A DNA stretch of 6,553 nucleotides from positions 1 through 6,553 of the forward strand of contig JAOZNZ010000188.1 in assembly GCA_029933535.1 (NCBI GenBank), written 5' to 3'. The stretch comes from a bacterium (GTDB lineage Bacteria > Auribacterota > UBA3054 > B51-G9). Below are positions 5,447 through 6,553 of the stretch, in pieces; positions within the stretch are counted from its first letter, which is position 1, and each line of letters begins with the position of its first letter. The position numbers and the translations under genes are program-made. A model generated the notes under the pieces. The model saw only the letters and a list, made by a program, of their open reading frames with translations, was not told where the DNA came from and made no database searches.

Positions 5447-6553
5447 ATGAAAATAGTTGGTAAATCTAAAAGAAAAGTTGATGGGCCCGGGCTTGCCACC
5501 GGTAAACAAAAATTCGTTGATGACTTTGATATGCCCGGAATGCTGGTCGGTAAAATCCTTGCCAGTCCGCACGCGCATGCAATCATCAAAAAAATAGACA
5601 TATCTAAGGCTGAGAAATTGCCTGGAGTTCATGCTGTTTTATACCACAAGAATGTTCCACGGGTGGCGCATACAACTGCCGGCCAGGGATTCCCTGAGCC
5701 ATCGCCTTACGATACTTTTATGTTTGACAAAAAAGTTCGTTATGTCGGCGATCGTGTTGCCGCGGTAGCTGCTGAATCAGAAGAAATTGCAAAAAAAGCT
5801 CTTTCCCTCATCGATGTGGAATACAAAATTCTTCCGGCAATTCTTTCCGCAAAAGACTCTTTGAAAAAGAAAGCTCCGGTAATTCATGACGAACCGGAAG
5901 CAATAATGCCTATTCCGGTACCCTACGATCCAAAAAGAAATATAGCCGCGGCAACTGATGTTCAGGTTGGTGATATTGACAAAGGATTTGAGAAAGCCGA
6001 TTTGATTGTCGAACGAGAGTTCAAAGCACATTACGCAACTCATTGTCCTATGGAACCGCATATAACTCTCGCATATCCCGATGAAAACGGACGGCTTGTA
6101 ATTGTAACCAGTACACAGGTACCGTTTCACGTCCGCCGAATTGTTGCACAGACGCTCAAGCTGCCGATAAAGAAAATTCGTGTTATCAAGCCGAGAATTG
6201 GCGGTGGATTCGGCGGGAAGCAGGAGATTCTTCTTGAGGATGTATGTTCAGCTCTGACTTTAAAAAGCAATCGGCCGGTAAAAATAAGATATACGCGCGA
6301 AGAAGAATTCGCAAAAAGCCGAACGCGGCATGAGCAGTATGTAAGTTTAAAAATCGGTGCCACAAAAAAAGGGACACTCACTTCTATTTACATGGATGTT
6401 TTGAGCAACACCGGTGCTTATGGTTCTCATGCTTTAACTGTTGCATGTAATTGCGGCAGCAAAACTCTGCCGCTTTATCCTTGCGATAATGTACGTTTTA
6501 AAGCAACAACTGTTTATACAAATCTACCTGTAGGAGGAGCTTATCGGGGTTAT
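5447..6553 (+). CDS. xdhA: Xanthine dehydrogenase-type enzyme, molybdopterin-binding subunit (3' end outside the window)
   Basis: This is the large catalytic subunit; its molybdenum cofactor hydroxylates the purine (hypoxanthine to xanthine to urate, or the reverse reduction of urate in some anaerobes). The first 369 codons are present, about half of a typical 750-residue protein. Residues about 18-130 are the Ald_Xan_dh_C hammerhead domain (TGKQKFVDDFDMPGM; RYVGDRVAAVAAE), and the MoCoBD domain follows. Visible active-site features are Gln224 in TSTQVP, GGGFGGKQE at 252-260, Glu203 in CPMEPHITLAY (where bovine Glu802 lies) and Arg367 in GGAYRGY at the window edge (bovine Arg880). The run DVLSNTGAYGSH resembles E. 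coli XdhA rather than CoxL; the CoxL AYRCSFR loop would lie further on than the sequence given. The ATG lies in TATAATG with no Shine-Dalgarno sequence, 25 nt after the inserted element. No alternative start keeps the conserved VGKSKRKVDG N-terminus. Confidence 0.9.
   Translation, partial: MKIVGKSKRKVDGPGLATGKQKFVDDFDMPGMLVGKILASPHAHAIIKKIDISKAEKLPGVHAVLYHKNVPRVAHTTAGQGFPEPSPYDTFMFDKKVRYVGDRVAAVAAESEEIAKKALSLIDVEYKILPAILSAKDSLKKKAPVIHDEPEAIMPIPVPYDPKRNIAAATDVQVGDIDKGFEKADLIVEREFKAHYATHCPMEPHITLAYPDENGRLVIVTSTQVPFHVRRIVAQTLKLPIKKIRVIKPRIGGGFGGKQEILLEDVCSALTLKSNRPVKIRYTREEEFAKSRTRHEQYVSLKIGATKKGTLTSIYMDVLSNTGAYGSHALTVACNCGSKTLPLYPCDNVRFKATTVYTNLPVGGAYRGY

Noticed and set aside
5443..5449. TGC-TATAAT overlapping the molybdopterin-subunit ATG as a -10 promoter
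   Set aside because: Transcription would start inside the coding region and lose the conserved N-terminus. The same TATAATG at def suggests a start-codon context or chance, not a promoter.
5777..6381. Minus-strand open frames under the molybdopterin-subunit gene
   Set aside because: They lie antisense to a clearly conserved coding region, have no recognisable domains and are shadow frames.

Overview
The window holds seven genes on the + strand: the 3' part of hisD, a complete def, a four-gene purine-oxidation cluster (8-oxoguanine deaminase, then the FAD, [2Fe-2S] and truncated molybdopterin subunits of a xanthine dehydrogenase-type enzyme), and a GxxExxY/PD-(D/E)XK nuclease-like gene that interrupts the cluster. 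No tRNA, rRNA, CRISPR array or minus-strand gene was found.

Organism: a bacterium of low to moderate GC with TGA, TAA and TAG all used as stops. None of the six visible start codons has a convincing Shine-Dalgarno sequence; they are preceded by A/T-rich stretches. Together with the palindromic and octamer intergenic repeats and a GxxExxY element, this loosely suggests an FCB- or PVC-type lineage (Bacteroidota/Ignavibacteriota-like or Planctomycetota/Lentisphaerota-like). This is inference from style only and the phylum cannot be fixed from the window.

Layout: 2-820 hisD C-terminal part; 821-944 a repeat-rich spacer (GC-rich palindrome, then five copies of an 8-nt unit abutting the def start); 945-1436 def; 1437-1732 a spacer of about 300 nt with no credible gene but with a strongly self-complementary 150-nt block and an extended -10 promoter candidate; 1733-3088 8-oxoguanine deaminase; 3095-3910 FAD subunit; 3910-4359 [2Fe-2S] subunit; 4383-5421 an inverted-repeat-bounded element carrying the nuclease-like gene; 5447 to the window end, molybdopterin subunit.

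How the genes work together: the deaminase converts 8-oxoguanine to urate, and the three-subunit molybdo-flavoenzyme interconverts hypoxanthine, xanthine and urate, so both activities meet at urate. The most unusual object is the element between the [2Fe-2S] and molybdopterin genes. It is about 1 kb long, its ends are perfect 33-bp inverted repeats (each arm being a tandem duplication of a 15-nt unit), and it encodes one PD-(D/E)XK protein. In a transcript the ends would pair into a long stem with the gene in the loop, much like the intervening sequences of 23S rRNA, which raises the possibility of RNase III-type processing of the operon mRNA.
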